Assembly (NCBI RefSeq): GCF_015291665.1
Contig: NZ_CP030048.1
Location: forward strand, 62,001 to 126,000
Direction: 5' to 3'
Source of the DNA: Bradyrhizobium sp. CCBAU 53338
GTDB taxonomy: Bacteria; Pseudomonadota; Alphaproteobacteria; Rhizobiales; Xanthobacteraceae
DNA length: 64,000 bases
Both the position numbers and the translations under genes were made by a program. The notes below the pieces were generated by a model that was not told the DNA's origin, searched no databases, and worked only from the letters and a program-made list of their open reading frames with translations. The stretch's first letter is position 1. Every line of letters starts with the position of its first letter. Positions 37,995 to 48,354 of this stretch are shown piece after piece.

Positions 37995-39212
37995 TCACTT
38001 GCTCTTGCCCTTCAGGATGTCGCCGACCTGCGGAACGTCCTTGTCGCCGCGGCCGGAGAGATTGACGACCATCAGGTGGTCTTTCGGCCGCTTCGGCGCG
38101 AGCTCCATCACCTTGGCGATGGCGTGCGCGGGTTCGAGCGCGGGAATGATGCCTTCGAGCTTCGAGAGCAGCTGGAACGCGGCGAGCGCCTCGTCGTCGG
38201 TCGCGGAGAGATAGTTGACGCGGCCGACCTCGTGCAGCCAGGAGTGCTCCGGGCCGATGCCGGGATAGTCGAGGCCGGCCGAGATCGAATGCGCGTCCTG
38301 GATCTGGCCATCGGCATCCATCAGCAGATAAGTGCGATTGCCGTGGAGCACGCCGGGGCGGCCGCCCGCGATCGACGCCGCATGCAGCTGCGTCAGCCCA
38401 TGGCCTGCGGCTTCGACACCGAAAATTTCAACGCTGGGATCATCGAGGAAGGGATGGAACAGGCCCATCGCGTTCGAGCCGCCGCCGATGCAGGCGACCA
38501 GCGAATCCGGCAGGCGACCCTCGACCTCCTGCATCTGCGTCCTGGCTTCAATACCGATGATCGACTGGAAGTCGCGCACCAGCGTCGGATAGGGATGCGG
38601 GCCGGCCACCGTGCCGATGCAGTAGAAGGTGTTGTGCACGTTGGTGACCCAGTCGCGCAGCGCCTCGTTCATCGCGTCCTTCAGCGTGCGCGTGCCCGAC
38701 TGCACCGGGATCACCGTCGCGCCCAGCATCTCCATGCGGATCACGTTGGGCTGCTGCCGCTCGACGTCGACGGCGCCCATATAGACCACGCATTCGAGGC
38801 CGAAGCGGGCGCACAGCGTCGCGGTGGCGACACCGTGCTGGCCGGCACCGGTCTCGGCGATGATGCGCTTCTTGCCCATGCGCCGCGCCAGCATGATCTG
38901 GCCGAGCACATTGTTCACCTTGTGCGAGCCGGTGTGGTTGAGCTCTTCGCGCTTCAGGTAGATTTTGGCGCCGCCGAGATGTTCGGTGAGGCGCTCGGCG
39001 AAATAGAGCGGCGAGGGCCGGCCGACATAGTTCTTGAGATAGCCGTTCATCTCGGCCTGGAAGGACGGATCGGCCTTGGCCGCGGTGTAGGCCTTCTCGA
39101 GGTCGAGGATCAGCGGCATCAGGGTTTCGGCGACGAAGCGTCCGCCGAAAATGCCGAAATGGCCGCGCTCGTCGGGTCCGCTGCGATAGGAATTTGGTTT
39201 GGCGATGTTCAT
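37995..39212 (-). CDS. trpB: Tryptophan synthase beta chain
   Basis: PLP-dependent condensation of indole and serine. 405 residues. The PLP lysine is in [14 protein letters not shown]. The phosphate loop is [10 protein letters not shown], and the C-terminal motif is [15 protein letters not shown] overlap with the trpF stop couples the two. Transcription runs trpF-trpB-trpA. Confidence 0.97.
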   Translation of the reverse strand: MNIAKPNSYRSGPDERGHFGIFGGRFVAETLMPLILDLEKAYTAAKADPSFQAEMNGYLKNYVGRPSPLYFAERLTEHLGGAKIYLKREELNHTGSHKVNNVLGQIMLARRMGKKRIIAETGAGQHGVATATLCARFGLECVVYMGAVDVERQQPNVIRMEMLGATVIPVQSGTRTLKDAMNEALRDWVTNVHNTFYCIGTVAGPHPYPTLVRDFQSIIGIEARTQMQEVEGRLPDSLVACIGGGSNAMGLFHPFLDDPSVEIFGVEAAGHGLTQLHAASIAGGRPGVLHGNRTYLLMDADGQIQDAHSISAGLDYPGIGPEHSWLHEVGRVNYLSATDDEALAAFQLLSKLEGIIPALEPAHAIAKVMELAPKRPKDHLMVVNLSGRGDKDVPQVGDILKGKSK

Positions 39213-39868
39213 CGAACGCTCAACTCTCGGGTGGCGCGCGCGGCGCGAATGAAGGCCTTGATCAGCTCCGGGTCTTTCACGCCGGGAGCGCTCTCGACAC
39301 CGGATGACACGTCGACGCCGCCGGCGCCGGTCACACGGAGAGCTTCCGCGACATTGTCGGCGTGAAGTCCGCCCGACACCATATACGGCAGATCGAGCTC
39401 CAGGTTTTGCAGCAATTGCCAGTCGAACGGAGCGCCGAGCCCGCCGGGACGCGTCGCATCCTTGGGCGCACGCGCATCGAACAGGATGCGGTCGGCAACT
39501 GCGGCATAGCCGGGCAGCACGGCGAGATCGGCCGCGCTTGCGACCGGCACGGCCTTCATCACGGGGCGGCCGAACTTCTGCTTGATGTCGCGCAGCCGCG
39601 CCACGCTCTCATGGCCGTGGAGCTGGAAGATGTCGGGCGACAGCGCGTCCATGATGTTGTCGAGCGTGGCATCGTCGGCGTCGACGGTGAGCGCCACCTT
39701 GAGCGCGCGCCGCTTCACCTGCCGGCCGAGATCGCGCCCCGTCTCCAGCGAAACATGCCGCGGCGAGGGCGGAAAGAACACGAACCCCACCATGTCGGCG
39801 CCCGCGTCGAGCGCCGTTTGAAGCGTCTCGCGCGTGGACAGGCCGCAGATTTTGACGAGCAGGGACAT
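39209..39868 (-). CDS. trpF: Phosphoribosylanthranilate isomerase
   Basis: Third step of the tryptophan branch, PRA to CdRP. 219 residues, a TIM barrel. The catalytic Cys is in [11 protein letters not shown]; the barrel continues with [22 protein letters not shown] and the phosphate loop [26 protein letters not shown] is the terminal signature. It starts the trpFBA run. Confidence 0.95.
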   Translation of the reverse strand: MSLLVKICGLSTRETLQTALDAGADMVGFVFFPPSPRHVSLETGRDLGRQVKRRALKVALTVDADDATLDNIMDALSPDIFQLHGHESVARLRDIKQKFGRPVMKAVPVASAADLAVLPGYAAVADRILFDARAPKDATRPGGLGAPFDWQLLQNLELDLPYMVSGGLHADNVAEALRVTGAGGVDVSSGVESAPGVKDPELIKAFIRAARATRELSVR

Positions 39869-39933
39869 GGTCTCAAAGCAGATGGAGGCCGCAAGTGGCG
39901 GCCGGGAAACGGGCTTTTCGGTTGGGGCCGCTT

Positions 39934-40326
39934 CTACAACGTCGCGCGCTGCTTGTCTCGCCCGATAGGCCCGTAAAGGCCCACCCCTGATGGCACCGGG
40001 AGGCGCTGGGTTTCGGGCCTGGCCGCGGCCGTCTGGGCCCGGTGTCCAGCCAATTCGACCTGGGCAGCGCGGGCATCCGCCTCGTGCCGGCGCGCGGCGC
40101 GCCGCCAGTGCCGCTGGCCGAACCAGACGGCAAAGCCGCCGGCGACGACACCCACGGCCGCCACCAGGATCAGCAGCAGGAACAGCGGCAGCGTGACCGA
40201 CAGGGCCGGATCGGCCGCCATGAAGGGATCGAAGGAGACGGTGACGAAATGCCGGTTGGCCACCGCAAAGGTCACCAGGACCAGGGCCAGCGGAATCACG
40301 ATCAGCGCGGTCAGGAATTTTCGCAT
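39934..40326 (-). CDS. LapA/DUF1049-domain membrane protein
   Basis: 130 residues with two hydrophobic segments, about 5-25 (FLTALIVIPLALVLVTFAVA) and 42-68, and a charged cytosolic tail rich in Arg and Ala. The short segment ANRHFVTVSFDPF between them is typical of the LapA family, involved in lipopolysaccharide assembly in Enterobacteria. Here it lies between ihfB and trpF, a usual alphaproteobacterial position. Confidence 0.8.
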   Translation of the reverse strand: MRKFLTALIVIPLALVLVTFAVANRHFVTVSFDPFMAADPALSVTLPLFLLLILVAAVGVVAGGFAVWFGQRHWRRAARRHEADARAAQVELAGHRAQTAAARPETQRLPVPSGVGLYGPIGRDKQRATL

Positions 40327-40397
40327 CGCGATCGCTCGTCTTGAATCAAGCTTGCGGCCGCATCATGCGGCCATTTGGTTAGGCCCGGACGACAGAC

Positions 40398-40703
40398 CTA
40401 ATCGGGCGCGCCCGGATCCGGATGGTCGCGGTTGAGCCGCTCGCGCATTTCCTTGCCGGTCTTGAAGAACGGAACGCTCTTCTGATCGACGGGGACATGG
40501 GCGCCGGTGCGCGGATTTCGGCCCGCACGTGCGGGGCGATGTTTGACCGAGAATGCGCCGAAGCCGCGCAGCTCGACGCGGTCACCGCGCGCGAGTGCCG
40601 CTACGATCTCTTCGAGAATCGCATTCACAATGTTCTCGACATCCCGCTGGTACAGATGCGGGTTGTGCTCGGCGATACGCTGAACAAGTTCGGATTTGAT
40701 CAT
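40398..40703 (-). CDS. ihfB: Integration host factor subunit beta
   Basis: DNA-bending HU-family protein. 101 residues. The dimer core [22 protein letters not shown] leads to the arm region, with the conserved Pro in the DNA-intercalating beta arm (AGRNPRTG). The sequence [16 protein letters not shown] is the family signature. The alpha subunit is not in the window. Confidence 0.94.
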   Translation of the reverse strand: MIKSELVQRIAEHNPHLYQRDVENIVNAILEEIVAALARGDRVELRGFGAFSVKHRPARAGRNPRTGAHVPVDQKSVPFFKTGKEMRERLNRDHPDPGAPD

Positions 40704-40886
40704 CGAGAGATAGGACCCGGAAGCGTGCGGATGACCATTTCCGTGAAAATGCCTTGATCTGTCAAGACGCTAAATGAAGGTTGAGTGTCGGGAAAATGCG
40801 TGACATTTGCCGAAAAAGCGGGCTGCACGGCCACCCGCCAGACGGGAAAAAGATACCGGGCTCGCGTTGTTCCCGGCTATTTCAGG

Positions 40887-41867
40887 TCAATTCGACGCAG
40901 CCGGCTGCCACAAGGCCAGCATTCCATCCAACCCGGCGCGATCGACCGCCTGCGCAACGCCGGTTTGCTCGATCTGATGCGCAATCGAGCTGAATCCAAG
41001 CGCTTCCAGGGTCACCGAGGCCGCCGTCTTGAGGAACGTCAGATCGCCGAAGCGGGGCTCCAGCTTGTAGTCGCGTACCGAAAGACCCTTCTTGACGCCC
41101 TTCTGCTGCTCCAGCCAGGCCACGGCGGTTTTCTCGTCGCCGAGCTGATCGATCAGCTTGAGATCGATGGCCTGACGGCCGGTGAAGACGCGGCCGTCGA
41201 CGACTTTTTCGAGCTGCGTGTCATCCATGCCACGGCGCTGCTTCACCAGATCCTTGAACCAGGCATAGGAATCCTTCACCAGCGCATCCAGCGCGGCGCG
41301 GGCTTCCGGGCTGGTCGGCTCAAAACCGTTGGGCGCGGCCTTCAGCGGCGTGGACTTCACTTCCTCGACCTTGACGCCGATCGTCTTCAACAGCTCGCTG
41401 AAATTGGGAAACTGGAACAGCACGCCGATCGAGCCGACCAGCGAGCTCTGCTGGGCGATGATGTGGTCGCTCGCAATCGCGGTGATGTAGCCGCCGGACG
41501 CGGCAAGACCTTCGACCACGACGACCATCGGCTTCTTCGCCTTCAGGCGCGTCAGGGAATCATAGAGCTGCTCGGAGCCGGCGGTGGTGCCGCCGGGCGA
41601 GTTGATGTGAACGATGACGGCGGCGGCCTGCGAGTTCTCCAGCCGCTCCAGCGCCCGCGTGCGTTCGGAATCGCTGCGGATCAGCCCGTCGATCTGCACG
41701 CGCGCGATCGCGCCGGCGGAGGCGAAGGTGCCGCGCGCGCCCGGCGTCGCGATCATCGCAAAGCCCGCGATCGCAGCGATCGCGATCAGCGCGGCCATCA
41801 CGCGCCAGAACGTCAGCTTCCGGCGGATCCTGCGGCGATCGACGATGATGTCCGAATCGAGCGACAT
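40887..41867 (-). CDS. sppA: Signal peptide peptidase SppA (short, single-repeat form)
   Basis: Membrane serine protease that digests released signal peptides. 326 residues with one N-terminal membrane segment at about 19-42. The nucleophile Ser is in AASGGYITAIASD and the likely catalytic Lys in the region DGRVFTGRQAIDLKLIDQLG. It is half the size of the E. coli enzyme, as in Gram-positive and many alphaproteobacterial SppA. It lies between rpsA and ihfB, with a strong terminator of rpsA upstream. Confidence 0.9.
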   Translation of the reverse strand: MSLDSDIIVDRRRIRRKLTFWRVMAALIAIAAIAGFAMIATPGARGTFASAGAIARVQIDGLIRSDSERTRALERLENSQAAAVIVHINSPGGTTAGSEQLYDSLTRLKAKKPMVVVVEGLAASGGYITAIASDHIIAQQSSLVGSIGVLFQFPNFSELLKTIGVKVEEVKSTPLKAAPNGFEPTSPEARAALDALVKDSYAWFKDLVKQRRGMDDTQLEKVVDGRVFTGRQAIDLKLIDQLGDEKTAVAWLEQQKGVKKGLSVRDYKLEPRFGDLTFLKTAASVTLEALGFSSIAHQIEQTGVAQAVDRAGLDGMLALWQPAASN

Positions 41868-42007
41868 CGGGATATCTCCAAATGAAAGGCCGCTGGCGGT
41901 TGTGCCGTCACGACGTGACCATAAGCTTGTCTGGATACATCAATTGCGGCGCAATTTGAAGAAAACAAGGCTGTGAGCAGGTAGCCCGGGGCATCGACGA
42001 CGGCAGC

Positions 42008-42034
42008 AAAAAAGCCCCGGCTCGCGCCGGGGCT
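42008..42034 (-). terminator. Intrinsic terminator of rpsA
   Basis: On the minus strand, AGCCCCGGC-n4-GCCGGGGCT is followed by six T. The nine-base stem lies 28 bases after the rpsA stop and separates it from sppA. Confidence 0.9.
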
Positions 42035-42061
42035 CCGATGTCGGCAAAACAATCGTTTTGC

Positions 42062-43768
42062 TTACTTGCTGTCGCGGTTCTTGAGCGCGGTGCCCAGAAT
42101 GTCGCCGAGCGTCGCACCCGAATCCGAGGAGCCGTACTGCGCGATGGCTTCCTTTTCTTCGGCGACTTCGAGCGCCTTGATCGACACCTGGACCTTGCGG
42201 GCCTTCTTGTCGAACTGGATCACGCGGGCATCGACCTTCTCGCCGACGGCGAAGCGTTCGGCGCGCTGGTCGTTGCGGTCACGCGCGAGCTCCGAGCGCT
42301 TGATGAAGGTCGAGAAGTCGGTACCGGTGATCTTCACCTCGATACCGCTTTCCTTCACTTCGAGCACTTCGCAGGTCACCACCGCGCCCTTCTTGACATC
42401 GCCCGGCTCGGCGAACGGGTCGCCTTCGAGCTGCTTGATGCCGAGCGAGATACGCTCCTTCTCGACGTCCACATCGAGCACCACGGCCTTCACCATGTCG
42501 CCCTTCTTGTAGTTGTCGATCACCTGCTCGCCCGGAAGCTTCCAGTCGAGGTCGGAGAGGTGGACCATGCCGTCGACGTCGCCCTCGAGGCCGAGGAACA
42601 GACCGAACTCGGTCTTGTTCTTGACTTCGCCCTCGACCACCGAACCGGTCGGGTGACCTTCGACGAAGACCTCCCAGGGATTGCGCATGGTCTGCTTGAG
42701 GCCGAGAGAGATGCGGCGCTTGACGGAATCGACTTCCAGCACCTGCACGTCGACTTCCTGCGAGGTCGACACGATCTTGCCGGGGTGCATGTTCTTCTTG
42801 GTCCACGACATCTCGGAGACGTGGATCAGGCCTTCGATGCCCGGCTCGAGCTCGACGAACGCACCGTAGTCGGTGATGTTGGTGACGCGGCCGGTGAAGC
42901 GGGCACCCAGCGGGTACTTGGCTTCGATGCCCTGCCACGGATCGTCCAGCAGCTGCTTCATGCCCAGCGAGATGCGGTGCGTCTCGTGGTTGATCTTGAT
43001 GATCTTGACCTTCACGGTCTGGCCGATCGAGAGCACCTCGGTCGGGTGGTTGACGCGGCGCCACGCGATATCGGTGACGTGCAGCAGGCCGTCGATGCCG
43101 CCGAGATCGACGAACGCACCGTAATCGGTGATGTTCTTGACCACGCCGTCGATGACCTGACCCTCTTCGAGGTTCTGCACCAGCTCCTGACGCTGCTCGG
43201 CGCGGGTCTCTTCGAGAACCGTGCGGCGGGAGACGACGATGTTGCCGCGGCGGCGGTCCATCTTGAGGATCTGGAACGGCTGCGCGTTGTTCATCAGCGG
43301 CGCAACGTCGCGGATCGGGCGGATGTCGACCTGCGAACGCGGCAGGAACGCAACGGCGCCGTCGAGGTCGACCGTGAAGCCGCCCTTGACCTGGTTGAAG
43401 ATGACGCCCGTGACCTTCTCGTTGTTCTGGAACGCCTTCTCCAGCTTGCCCCAGCTCTCTTCGCGGCGCGCTTTGTCGCGCGACAGCACGGCTTCGCCGA
43501 GGGCGTTCTCGATGCGATCGAGGAACACTTCCACCTCGTCGCCAACCTTGATTTCGCTGTCACGGCCGGGGCCGGAAAATTCGCGCAGCGCGACGCGGCC
43601 TTCGGTCTTCAGGCCGACGTCGATGACGGCCATGTCCTTTTCGATTGCAACCACCTTGCCCTTGACGACCGAGCTCTCCTGCAGGTTGCCACCTGCGAAG
43701 GACTCGTCGAGCATCGCGGCGAAATCGTCACGCGACGGGCTATAGGTATCAGCGGAAGTCGAAGCCAT
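42062..43768 (-). CDS. rpsA: 30S ribosomal protein S1
   Basis: Binds mRNA leaders on the small subunit. 568 residues. The family's six S1 RNA-binding repeats are visible through their recurrent VDVGLKTEGR, GAFVDLGG and GLIHVSEMS type motifs, the first two degenerate as usual. It follows cmk on the same strand, but the 270-base leader (43769-44038) probably contains its own promoter; I see no riboswitch there. Confidence 0.97.
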   Translation of the reverse strand: MASTSADTYSPSRDDFAAMLDESFAGGNLQESSVVKGKVVAIEKDMAVIDVGLKTEGRVALREFSGPGRDSEIKVGDEVEVFLDRIENALGEAVLSRDKARREESWGKLEKAFQNNEKVTGVIFNQVKGGFTVDLDGAVAFLPRSQVDIRPIRDVAPLMNNAQPFQILKMDRRRGNIVVSRRTVLEETRAEQRQELVQNLEEGQVIDGVVKNITDYGAFVDLGGIDGLLHVTDIAWRRVNHPTEVLSIGQTVKVKIIKINHETHRISLGMKQLLDDPWQGIEAKYPLGARFTGRVTNITDYGAFVELEPGIEGLIHVSEMSWTKKNMHPGKIVSTSQEVDVQVLEVDSVKRRISLGLKQTMRNPWEVFVEGHPTGSVVEGEVKNKTEFGLFLGLEGDVDGMVHLSDLDWKLPGEQVIDNYKKGDMVKAVVLDVDVEKERISLGIKQLEGDPFAEPGDVKKGAVVTCEVLEVKESGIEVKITGTDFSTFIKRSELARDRNDQRAERFAVGEKVDARVIQFDKKARKVQVSIKALEVAEEKEAIAQYGSSDSGATLGDILGTALKNRDSK

Positions 43769-44038
43769 TTGTTCTCCAGTTGCGGAATGTCTTGCCGGCC
43801 GTTGGGTTCATGGGCGTATCGCGCACGCAGTGTCGGAAGGCCCGCAAGACCTTCGAGCGACCGCTCGTTGCTCCGGCCTGGAGAGGCGGAACAGCGGAAG
43901 CGGGCCGGCAGAGGCCCGCGCGTTCGATACGTGGAAATCCTTATGTCCGGAACCTGGATCGCGTCGGCCCCAAACAGGGACCGAGTGTATCGACCTCAAA
44001 GAGCGGGAGCGGGCGCTTCCTCCAATGACATCCGCGGC

Positions 44039-44677
44039 TTAACCCCGCGAACGGCCCGCTCGGACGGCCTCGATAATGTCGATGGCGGCCCGGACGCCGC
44101 CTTCTATATCCAGTTGGGAGTTATCTAGCAAGTAAGCATCCGCGGCCGGCTTCAGAGGTGCAATCGGCCGGTTCTTGTCGCGCTCGTCGCGCCGGATGAT
44201 GTCGGCGAGCACCGCCGCCTCGTCCGCCTCCTCGCCGCGCGCCTTGGCCTCCATGGTGCGGCGGCGGGCACGGACCTTGGGGTCGGCCACGACGAAGATC
44301 TTCACGTCGGCATGGGGACAGATCACGGTTCCAATGTCCCGGCCATCGAGCACCGCGCCGGGCGGATCGGCGGCGAATTGCCGCTGGAAATTGACCAGGA
44401 CCTCGCGAACCCTGGGAATCGCCGACACGATGGAGGCGCCCTCGCCGGCCTCCTGGGTCTTCAGGGCGGGATTGCCGAACTTTTCAGGATCGAGTTCCAG
44501 GGCGGCCTGCACCGCCGCGGCCTCGTCCCGGAGATCATGGCCGGACTGCATCAGCGCGTACGCGACCGCGCGATAGATCACACCGGTATCGAGATGACGG
44601 TAACCGTAGTGATGGGCGAGGCGCTTGCCGAGCGTGCCCTTGCCCGAGGCCGCGGGTCCGTCGATGGCGATGATCAT
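44039..44677 (-). CDS. cmk: Cytidylate kinase
   Basis: Phosphorylates CMP and dCMP. 212 residues. The P loop is [19 protein letters not shown] (residues 3-21), the nucleotide monophosphate region has [19 protein letters not shown], and the lid carries [13 protein letters not shown]. It overlaps aroA by four bases. Confidence 0.96.
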   Translation of the reverse strand: MIIAIDGPAASGKGTLGKRLAHHYGYRHLDTGVIYRAVAYALMQSGHDLRDEAAAVQAALELDPEKFGNPALKTQEAGEGASIVSAIPRVREVLVNFQRQFAADPPGAVLDGRDIGTVICPHADVKIFVVADPKVRARRRTMEAKARGEEADEAAVLADIIRRDERDKNRPIAPLKPAADAYLLDNSQLDIEGGVRAAIDIIEAVRAGRSRG

Positions 44678-46011
44678 GAAAACTCGGCCCCCAACGATCG
44701 CATCATCGGAATGAAATCAGGGAAACTGGTGGCGATGAAGGCGGTGTCGTCGACCGTCACCGGCTGATCGGAAGCGCAGCCCATCACCAGCGCGGACATC
44801 GCGATGCGATGGTCCATATGCGTGGAGACCGTGCCGCCGCCCGGCACGTGGCCGCGACCCTCGACGATCAGATCGTCGCCCGACACCATCACCTTCACCC
44901 CGTTGACGCGGAGCATGTCGGCGGTGGCCTCGAGCCGATCGGACTCCTTGACGCGCAGCTCCTGCAGGCCGCGCATGATGGTGGTCCCTTCGGCGAACGA
45001 CGCCGCCACCGCCAGCACCAGATATTCGTCGATCATCGAGGGCGCGCGCTCCGGCGGCACCTCGACGCCGCGCAGCTTTGAGGCGCCCACGCGCAAGCGC
45101 GCCATCGGCTCGCCGGCGTCACCGCGGACTTCGCTTTCCTCGATGGACGCGCCCATTTCACGCAGCGTCGTGAACAGACCGGTGCGCAACGGATTGGTCA
45201 TCACATCGGACAGAACGATGTCGGAGCCTTCGACGATCAGCGCCGCGACGATAGGAAAGGCCGCCGACGAGGGATCGGCTGGCACGATGACGGTGGCGCC
45301 ATGCAGCTCGGGCTGGCCGACCAGCGTGATGCGGCGGCCGTGCCCCCCCTCGGCGACAGAGGTGATGTCCGCGCCAAAATGCTTCAGCATCAGCTCGGTG
45401 TGGTCGCGGCTGGCCTCGCTCTCGATCACGGTCGTGGTGCCCGGCGCGGCGAGGCCCGCCAGCAGCACCGCCGACTTGATCTGGGCCGAGGCGACCGGCG
45501 TCTTGTAGGTGATCGGCAGCGGATCGCGCGCGCCCTGGAGGGTCAGCGGCAAACGGCCGCCTTCGCCTCCGGACACGACCTTGGCGCCCATCTTTTCGAG
45601 CGGATCGAGGATCCGGCGCATCGGGCGGCTGCGCAGCGAGGCATCGCCGTCGAACACCGCGGAGATCGGGCAGCCGGCGACGGCGCCCATGACAAGCCGG
45701 CAGCCGGTGCCGGAGTTGCCGAAATCCAGCGCCGCCTTGGGCTGGGCGAAGCCGCCGACGCCCACGCCCTGGACCGTCCAGGCGAAATCGCCGGTACGCT
45801 CGACCTTGGCGCCGAGCGCCTGCATCGATTTGGCGGTGTTGAGGACGTCCTCGCCCTCCAGGAGGCCGGTAATGCGGGTCTCGCCGACCGCGAGCGCGCC
45901 GAGGATCAGGGCGCGGTGGGAGATCGATTTGTCCCCAGGCACCCGTACTTTTCCGGTCAGGGGACCGCTCGAGCGCGACTTCAGCGGCGTCGGCTTGTCG
46001 GAATGGGTCAA
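44674..46011 (-). CDS. aroA: EPSP synthase, class II
   Basis: Shikimate pathway, transfers enolpyruvyl from PEP to shikimate 3-phosphate; the target of glyphosate. 445 residues from a TTG at 46011, preferred because AAGGACACAATC gives a good ribosome binding site and the next residues fit the family (THSDKPTPL, then [17 protein letters not shown]). The open frame reaches ATG 46059. At the position equivalent to Ala100 of the tolerant CP4 enzyme the motif reads GNSGTGCR, that is Gly. It starts the aroA-cmk-rpsA run, divergent from the TIGR02300 gene. Confidence 0.94.
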   Translation of the reverse strand: MTHSDKPTPLKSRSSGPLTGKVRVPGDKSISHRALILGALAVGETRITGLLEGEDVLNTAKSMQALGAKVERTGDFAWTVQGVGVGGFAQPKAALDFGNSGTGCRLVMGAVAGCPISAVFDGDASLRSRPMRRILDPLEKMGAKVVSGGEGGRLPLTLQGARDPLPITYKTPVASAQIKSAVLLAGLAAPGTTTVIESEASRDHTELMLKHFGADITSVAEGGHGRRITLVGQPELHGATVIVPADPSSAAFPIVAALIVEGSDIVLSDVMTNPLRTGLFTTLREMGASIEESEVRGDAGEPMARLRVGASKLRGVEVPPERAPSMIDEYLVLAVAASFAEGTTIMRGLQELRVKESDRLEATADMLRVNGVKVMVSGDDLIVEGRGHVPGGGTVSTHMDHRIAMSALVMGCASDQPVTVDDTAFIATSFPDFIPMMRSLGAEFS

Positions 46012-46171
46012 GATTGTGTCCTTGGATGGGCCCTGTGAGGCTGCGGGCAGGTACCACATGGTCTCCCCGCCGTCACGAGCATGTCTTTCTCTCGTAATGC
46101 GCTATTGACAGCGGGCCGCCAACTAGCCAAGTGAAGCACCGCTTTTCAGACATTCCCAGGATTCCTCTGCC

Positions 46172-46582
46172 GTGGCCAAGTCCGAACTCGGAACCAAACG
46201 TATTTGCCCGACCACGGGCAAGAAGTTCTACGACCTCAACAAGAATCCAGTGATCTCGCCCTATACCGGCGAGGTCGTGCCGATCGCGCCGATCGCGCCC
46301 GCCCGCGCGACCCGTGGCAGCGCGGAATCCCGCAACGTGCCCCAGGATACGGCGCCGGAGCCGGCCGAGAACGAAGAGTTGGTCTCGCTCGAGGAGGCCG
46401 ATGCCGAGGAGAACACCGGCAAGGTCAAGGCCGTCGTCCCCGAATCCGAAGACGATATCGAGGTCGACGAGACCCTCGACGACGACGATGACGATGATTC
46501 GACCTTCATTGCCGACGAAGAAGAGGGCGATGAGGACGTGACCGACATCATTGGTGATGTCGGAGGCGATGAAGAGACTTGA
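46172..46582 (+). CDS. TIGR02300 family acidic protein
   Basis: 136 residues from GTG 46172. The conserved N terminus (AKSELGTKRICPTTGKKFYD, NKNPVISPYTGEV) is followed by an unstructured, very acidic tail with a run of Asp (about residues 105-125). The family is conserved in Alphaproteobacteria without an assigned function and typically sits opposite aroA, as here. Confidence 0.88.
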   Translation: MAKSELGTKRICPTTGKKFYDLNKNPVISPYTGEVVPIAPIAPARATRGSAESRNVPQDTAPEPAENEELVSLEEADAEENTGKVKAVVPESEDDIEVDETLDDDDDDDSTFIADEEEGDEDVTDIIGDVGGDEET

Positions 46583-46674
46583 GATCAGTCCTGATCTGTG
46601 AAAAAGGGTGCACCGCGCGAGTCACCAGGCTCGCCGGTCGGGAGTGATCCGGAAGGGTCGTCCCAAAAGTTTAA

Positions 46675-46746
<72 letters not shown>

Positions 46747-46750
<4 letters not shown>

Positions 46751-46812
46751 CGCTTCGCCCTTCGGGCTACGCGTGGCGCAGCCACGACGGAGCCTGCAGG
46801 GCGAAGCGTGGT
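46747..46812. repeat. 15-base inverted repeat starting at the tRNA 3' end
   Basis: ACCACGCTTCGCCCT (46747-46761) and its exact inverted copy (46798-46812). The left arm uses the encoded ACCA of tRNA-Ala. Variants of the GGGCGAAG core recur at about 46830-46837. Confidence 0.65.
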
Positions 46813-46888
46813 GTCCGGCGAAGCCCACAGGGCGAAGACGGACTGGTGATGAGATCCCATCGAACGACTACCCAGGCGATAGCCGTCA

Positions 46889-47131
46889 ATGTGGTACGTC
46901 TAAATCCTCCGCAGCATCGAGTTTCCTGACCAAGAGTATGTTGGGGCCACTGAGAATTTGAAGCGACGGATTCCTGAGCACAATGCCGGCAAATCCAGCC
47001 ACACCGCCAAGTTCAAACCGTGGAAGCTGATCTGGTACTGCGCCTTCCCAGACAAGCACAAGGCGCTCGCGTTCGAGGCCTATCTGAAGTCGCACTCGGG
47101 TCGCGCATTCACGAGGAAGCGGCTGTGTTAG
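46889..47131 (+). pseudogene. GIY-YIG nuclease gene with an in-frame stop at codon 5
   Basis: From ATG 46889 the frame reads MWYV, a TAA at 46901, then ILRSIEFPDQEYVGATENL and continues without break through HNAGKSSHTAKFKPWKLIWY and AYLKSHSGRAFTRKRL to TAG at 47131, the whole of a UPF0213-type GIY-YIG protein. The stop replaces the first catalytic Tyr (expected WYVYILRS); TAC or TAT to TAA is a single change. Otherwise the frame is intact, so inactivation looks recent. It lies just after tRNA-Ala and its hairpin repeat. Confidence 0.85.
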
Positions 47132-47140
47132 GGCGCCCCC

Positions 47141-47599
47141 CTACTCCCCAATCACCGCATTCAGCCGATCCCTTAACGCGACGATCTCGTCCTTCATTGC
47201 GACGAGCTCCGACACCGAGCAATCCGATGCAGCGAGGATCGACTGCGGGACGCTGCGCGCCTTCTCCTTCAGCGCATGCCCTTGCGGGGTCAGCGCGATC
47301 AGCACCTGGCGCTCGTCCTCGCTGGAGCGCGTACGCTTGACCAGGTGCGCGGCCTCGAGCCGCTTCAGCAAGGGCGTCAGCGTGCCCGAGTCCAAAAACA
47401 GCCTCTCGCCGATCTCCTTCACCGGCACGTCGTCGCGCTCCCACAACACCAGCATCGCCAGATATTGCGGATAGGTCAGGCCGAGCCGGTCGAGCAGCGG
47501 CTTGTAAACGCGGTTGAAGGCGTGCGCGGCCGAATAGACGGCGAAGCAGATCTGGTTGTCGAGGCGTTGCGGATCGAGCGCCGATAGTTTCCGGGCCAT
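47141..47599 (-). CDS. ohrR: MarR-family organic peroxide regulator OhrR
   Basis: Represses ohr until its N-terminal Cys is oxidised by an organic peroxide. 152 residues from ATG 47599; the frame extends to 47662 through the operator region. The sensing Cys is in [19 protein letters not shown], and the winged helix has [19 protein letters not shown] and [13 protein letters not shown]. It is divergent from ohr, the classical arrangement. Confidence 0.93.
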   Translation of the reverse strand: MARKLSALDPQRLDNQICFAVYSAAHAFNRVYKPLLDRLGLTYPQYLAMLVLWERDDVPVKEIGERLFLDSGTLTPLLKRLEAAHLVKRTRSSEDERQVLIALTPQGHALKEKARSVPQSILAASDCSVSELVAMKDEIVALRDRLNAVIGE

Positions 47600-47646
47600 G
47601 GAGAATCTCTCGGGATTTGCCTCATTGTGGGGCCAGGCGGCCGTAC

Positions 47647-47715
47647 ATTCAATTGCGAACAATTAAATGTGAGGCATGCAAATTTCAATTGCGCACAATC
47701 AAATTGCTTGCAATA
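47647..47715. promoter_or_regulatory. Three OhrR-like palindromic boxes between ohrR and ohr
   Basis: ATTGC-n2/3-CAAT type palindromes occur three times: TCAATTGCGAACAATTAAAT (about 47649-47668), TCAATTGCGCACAATCAAAT (47685-47704) and AAATTGCTTGCAATAC (47701-47715 and one base beside). The first two lie 36 bases apart. They sit between the two start codons, where OhrR is expected to bind. Confidence 0.6.
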
Positions 47716-47755
47716 CAGATGCCACCCCAACCCGAAGCCCCCAAGGGAGACGAAA

Positions 47756-48181
47756 ATGTCCGTGAACGTCCTCTACAAGACCAGTGCAAAAGCCACCGGC
47801 GGCCGCGATGGCCATGCCGCGACGCTCGACGGCGCGCTCGACGTCAAGCTCACCACGCCGAAGGAGCTCGGCGGTGGCGGCGGCGCCGGCAACAATCCCG
47901 AGCAGCTGTTTGCGGCCGGCTATGCCGCCTGCTTCATCGGCGCGATGAAGTTCGTGGCCTCGCAAGGCGGCCCGAAGGTTCCCGCCGACGCTTCCGTGAC
48001 CTCGACCGTCGGCATCGGCCCGCGCTCGGCCGGCGGCTTCGGCCTCGACATCGATCTGGCCGTCTCGCTGCCGGGCCTGTCCCGCGCGGATGCCGAGGCG
48101 CTGGTCGAGAAGGCGCACCAGGTGTGCCCGTACTCCAACGCGACGCGCGGCAATGTCGACGTCCGCCTGACGGTCGTCTGA
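47756..48181 (+). CDS. ohr: Organic hydroperoxide reductase Ohr
   Basis: Thiol peroxidase for lipid and other organic peroxides. 141 residues from ATG 47756. The catalytic and resolving cysteines are in [13 protein letters not shown] and [18 protein letters not shown]; the conserved TPKELGG precedes them. Divergent from ohrR and followed by a hairpin terminator. Confidence 0.95.
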   Translation: MSVNVLYKTSAKATGGRDGHAATLDGALDVKLTTPKELGGGGGAGNNPEQLFAAGYAACFIGAMKFVASQGGPKVPADASVTSTVGIGPRSAGGFGLDIDLAVSLPGLSRADAEALVEKAHQVCPYSNATRGNVDVRLTVV

Positions 48182-48195
48182 TCCGACGGTGAATC

Positions 48196-48228
48196 GGCTG
48201 GCCCGAGATCCCCTCGGGCCAGCCTCTT
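48196..48228 (+). terminator. Hairpin terminator of ohr
   Basis: The 12-base stem GGCTGGCCCGAG/CTCGGGCCAGCC with a five-base loop is followed by TCTT, so the T tract is weak. Confidence 0.65.
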
Positions 48229-48354
48229 CCGTTTGAATTCCCGCGCTGCGGCATTGCCGCGACGACGCATAAGCCCCCAACGCGACAAGCCATTGCTGGC
48301 ATCCACGAACCTCGCTAGGCCTGTGATCAACATCGACACAGGGGAAGCGAAGGC

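Noticed and set aside
40785..41885. A 366-codon open frame antisense to sppA
   Set aside because: Covers sppA almost exactly; the SppA frame has membrane segment and catalytic motifs, this one has none.
43769..44038. Riboswitch or attenuator in the rpsA leader
   Set aside because: No conserved riboswitch core or competing hairpins could be recognised by eye.
46751..46888. Genomic island attachment site at tRNA-Ala
   Set aside because: No second copy of the tRNA 3' end and no integrase in the window; only the inverted repeat and dead nuclease gene are supported.
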